This document shows, piece by piece, positions 62,795-64,000 of a stretch of 64,000 nt of DNA (within the stretch, counting starts at the first letter, position 1; each line of letters begins with the position of its first letter). The translations under genes and the position numbers were made by a program. Source of the DNA: Mucilaginibacter sp. (GTDB taxonomy: Bacteria > Bacteroidota > Bacteroidia > Sphingobacteriales > Sphingobacteriaceae); the NCBI RefSeq assembly GCF_028288225.1, contig NZ_JAQBOC010000020.1, positions 1 through 64,000 on the forward strand. Reading direction: 5' to 3'. The notes beneath the pieces were generated by a model. The model saw only the letters and a program-made list of their open reading frames with translations, did not search any database and was not told the DNA's origin.

Positions 62795-64000
62795 ATGAAT
62801 AATTTAAAACGAAACCTGCTGATTATTACCGTTCTGCTTGCTGCGGTAATGGAACTGATAGATACAACGATAGTGAATGTTGCCCTGTCGCACATGAGCG
62901 GTAACCTTGGGGCAACACTTGAGGATACTACCTGGGTAATTACTTCTTATGCCATAGCAAATGTTATTATTATCCCTTTGACCAGCTTTTTAACCATTAA
63001 GCTTGGGCGAAGAAATTACTATATCGGCTCTATCATAATGTTTGTGGTCTGTTCATTTATGTGCGGGAGCGCTACAAATATATGGACACTGGTATTTTTC
63101 AGGTTTTTGCAGGGACTCGGCGGCGGGGCATTACTTTCTGTTTCGCAGGCAGTGATCTTTGAGCTGTTCCCTAAAGAAAAACAAGGTGTTGCCAGTGCTA
63201 TATTTGGAGTAGGCGTATTTATCGGGCCAACCATAGGACCTACAATGGGTGGCATTATCACCGAAAATTATTCATGGCCACTGATATTTTATATCAACAT
63301 TCCGATAGGCATTTTAGCAGCTACCTCATGTTATTTTTTATTAACAGAACCAACAATTAAATCCAAAATACAAAAAGTAGACTGGACAGGCATAGCACTG
63401 CTGGCCATAGGAATAGGCTCATTACAAACGGTACTGGAGCGAGGCCAAACCGAGGATTGGTTTGCCACCGGCTATATCCTTTTTCTTACCATCACCGCAG
63501 TAATAACCTTAACAGCATTTATTATATGGGAGCTCCACGTAGAACACCCGGTGGTAAACCTGCGGGTATTTAAAAGTAAAACATTAACCATAGCCGCTAT
63601 ACTAACCTTTATTACCGGGATCGGCATGTTTACCTCTATCTTTCTTACGCCGGTAATTGCACAGCGTTTGCTCGGATTCACCCCAACACAAACCGGCCTG
63701 CTGCTTCTGCCGGGGGCGATCATAGCCATATTGGGACTGATAGTTTCCGGTAAGCTTTTGCAGGCTGGTGTATCGCCATTAATAATTATTGTGGCAGGTT
63801 TCATTTGCTTTATATACTTCAACTGGAACATGTCTGGTATGAGCCTTGACACCTCTGCGAATACGATTACTATAAATTTAATATTCAGGGCGTTAGGGAT
63901 GGCGTTTTTAACGGTGCCGCTAACTATGCTGGCAATTTCATCATTAGCAGCTAAGGATATTCCGCAGGGAGCTTCTTTAAATAATATGATGCGGCAGCTA
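62795..64000 (+). CDS. DHA2-type MFS multidrug exporter (3' truncated)
   Basis: Open from ATG 62795 to the window end, 402 codons so far. The first helix ends in the family motif MELIDTTIVNVAL (D1-type), then TTWVITSYAIANVIIIPL, GRRNYYIGSIIMF (motif A), FRFLQGLGGGALLSVSQAV and FGVGVFIGPTIGPTMGG (motif C of drug:H+ antiporters). This is the EmrB/QacA branch with 14 helices. The remaining helices lie beyond the window. Regulated by the TetR protein encoded before it. Confidence 0.93.
   Translation, partial: MNNLKRNLLIITVLLAAVMELIDTTIVNVALSHMSGNLGATLEDTTWVITSYAIANVIIIPLTSFLTIKLGRRNYYIGSIIMFVVCSFMCGSATNIWTLVFFRFLQGLGGGALLSVSQAVIFELFPKEKQGVASAIFGVGVFIGPTIGPTMGGIITENYSWPLIFYINIPIGILAATSCYFLLTEPTIKSKIQKVDWTGIALLAIGIGSLQTVLERGQTEDWFATGYILFLTITAVITLTAFIIWELHVEHPVVNLRVFKSKTLTIAAILTFITGIGMFTSIFLTPVIAQRLLGFTPTQTGLLLLPGAIIAILGLIVSGKLLQAGVSPLIIIVAGFICFIYFNWNMSGMSLDTSANTITINLIFRALGMAFLTVPLTMLAISSLAAKDIPQGASLNNMMRQL

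Noticed and set aside
63472..63852. Minus-strand frames under the exporter at the window end
   Set aside because: The plus-strand exporter frame is open from 62795 to 64000 with clear MFS motifs, which explains the antisense frames.

Overview
The window looks like a chromosomal segment of a Bacteroidota bacterium, most likely a Sphingobacteriaceae member close to Mucilaginibacter or Pedobacter. This rests on a PorP/SprF protein next to a gliding-motility/type IX secretion C-terminal domain, a complete Bat (MoxR/VWA/TPR) operon, a DarA/DarB flexirubin-type cluster, promoters of the TTTG / TAnnTTTG form, and several families of short intergenic palindromes. By eye the G+C content is near 40%. 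No rRNA, tRNA, CRISPR array or prophage was seen.

Layout. 1-1.1 kb: end of a secreted adhesin-like protein plus PorP. 1.7-4.0 kb: fructose-1,6-bisphosphatase and a DUF1015 protein. 4.3-9.1 kb: a phosphorelay set (PAS histidine kinase, single-domain response regulator, receiver-PAS-kinase hybrid). 9.1-28.4 kb: a biosynthetic cluster of about 19 genes in four transcription blocks. 28.5-35.2 kb: esterase, small secreted proteins, an SdiA-regulated-type lipoprotein, and an operon of a Tat-exported FAD oxidase, a Tat-exported PLP aminotransferase and an exported Hint-domain protein. 35.5-43.7 kb: M61 peptidase, an Omp85-type barrel with a kinase-like N-terminal region, a GAF protein and a PAP2 phosphatase. 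43.8-51.0 kb: an HD-PycTM fusion coupled to polyphosphate kinase, a YdjC-type deacetylase, and rhamnose kinase/isomerase. 52.0-60.6 kb: the Bat operon. 60.6-62.1 kb: a REP-associated tyrosine transposase (RAYT) surrounded by its probable REP palindromes. 62.1-64 kb: a TetR repressor and a DHA2-type MFS exporter (cut by the window end) with two matching operators.

How the cluster works (inference from families). A tyrosine ammonia-lyase would make 4-coumarate, a PaaK-like adenylating enzyme would activate it for an ACP, and ketosynthases with inactive partners, a ketoreductase and hotdog dehydratases would extend it to an aryl polyene. A second set (ketosynthase, dehydratase, FabL-like enoyl reductase, ACP, phosphopantetheinyl transferase) would make acyl chains that DarB/DarA turn into a dialkylresorcinol. 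A BtrH-like Cys/His acyltransferase next to DarAB is a good candidate for joining the two halves into the flexirubin ester; an ABC-2 exporter follows it. Several genes common in larger flexirubin clusters (MMPL exporter, LolA-like protein, glycosyltransferase) are not here.

Most worth following up: the RAYT with a REP palindrome inside its own reading frame, the HD-PycTM/ppk1 translational coupling, the BtrH-like enzyme, the catalytically dead ketosynthase partners, and the Tat oxidase/aminotransferase/Hint operon.
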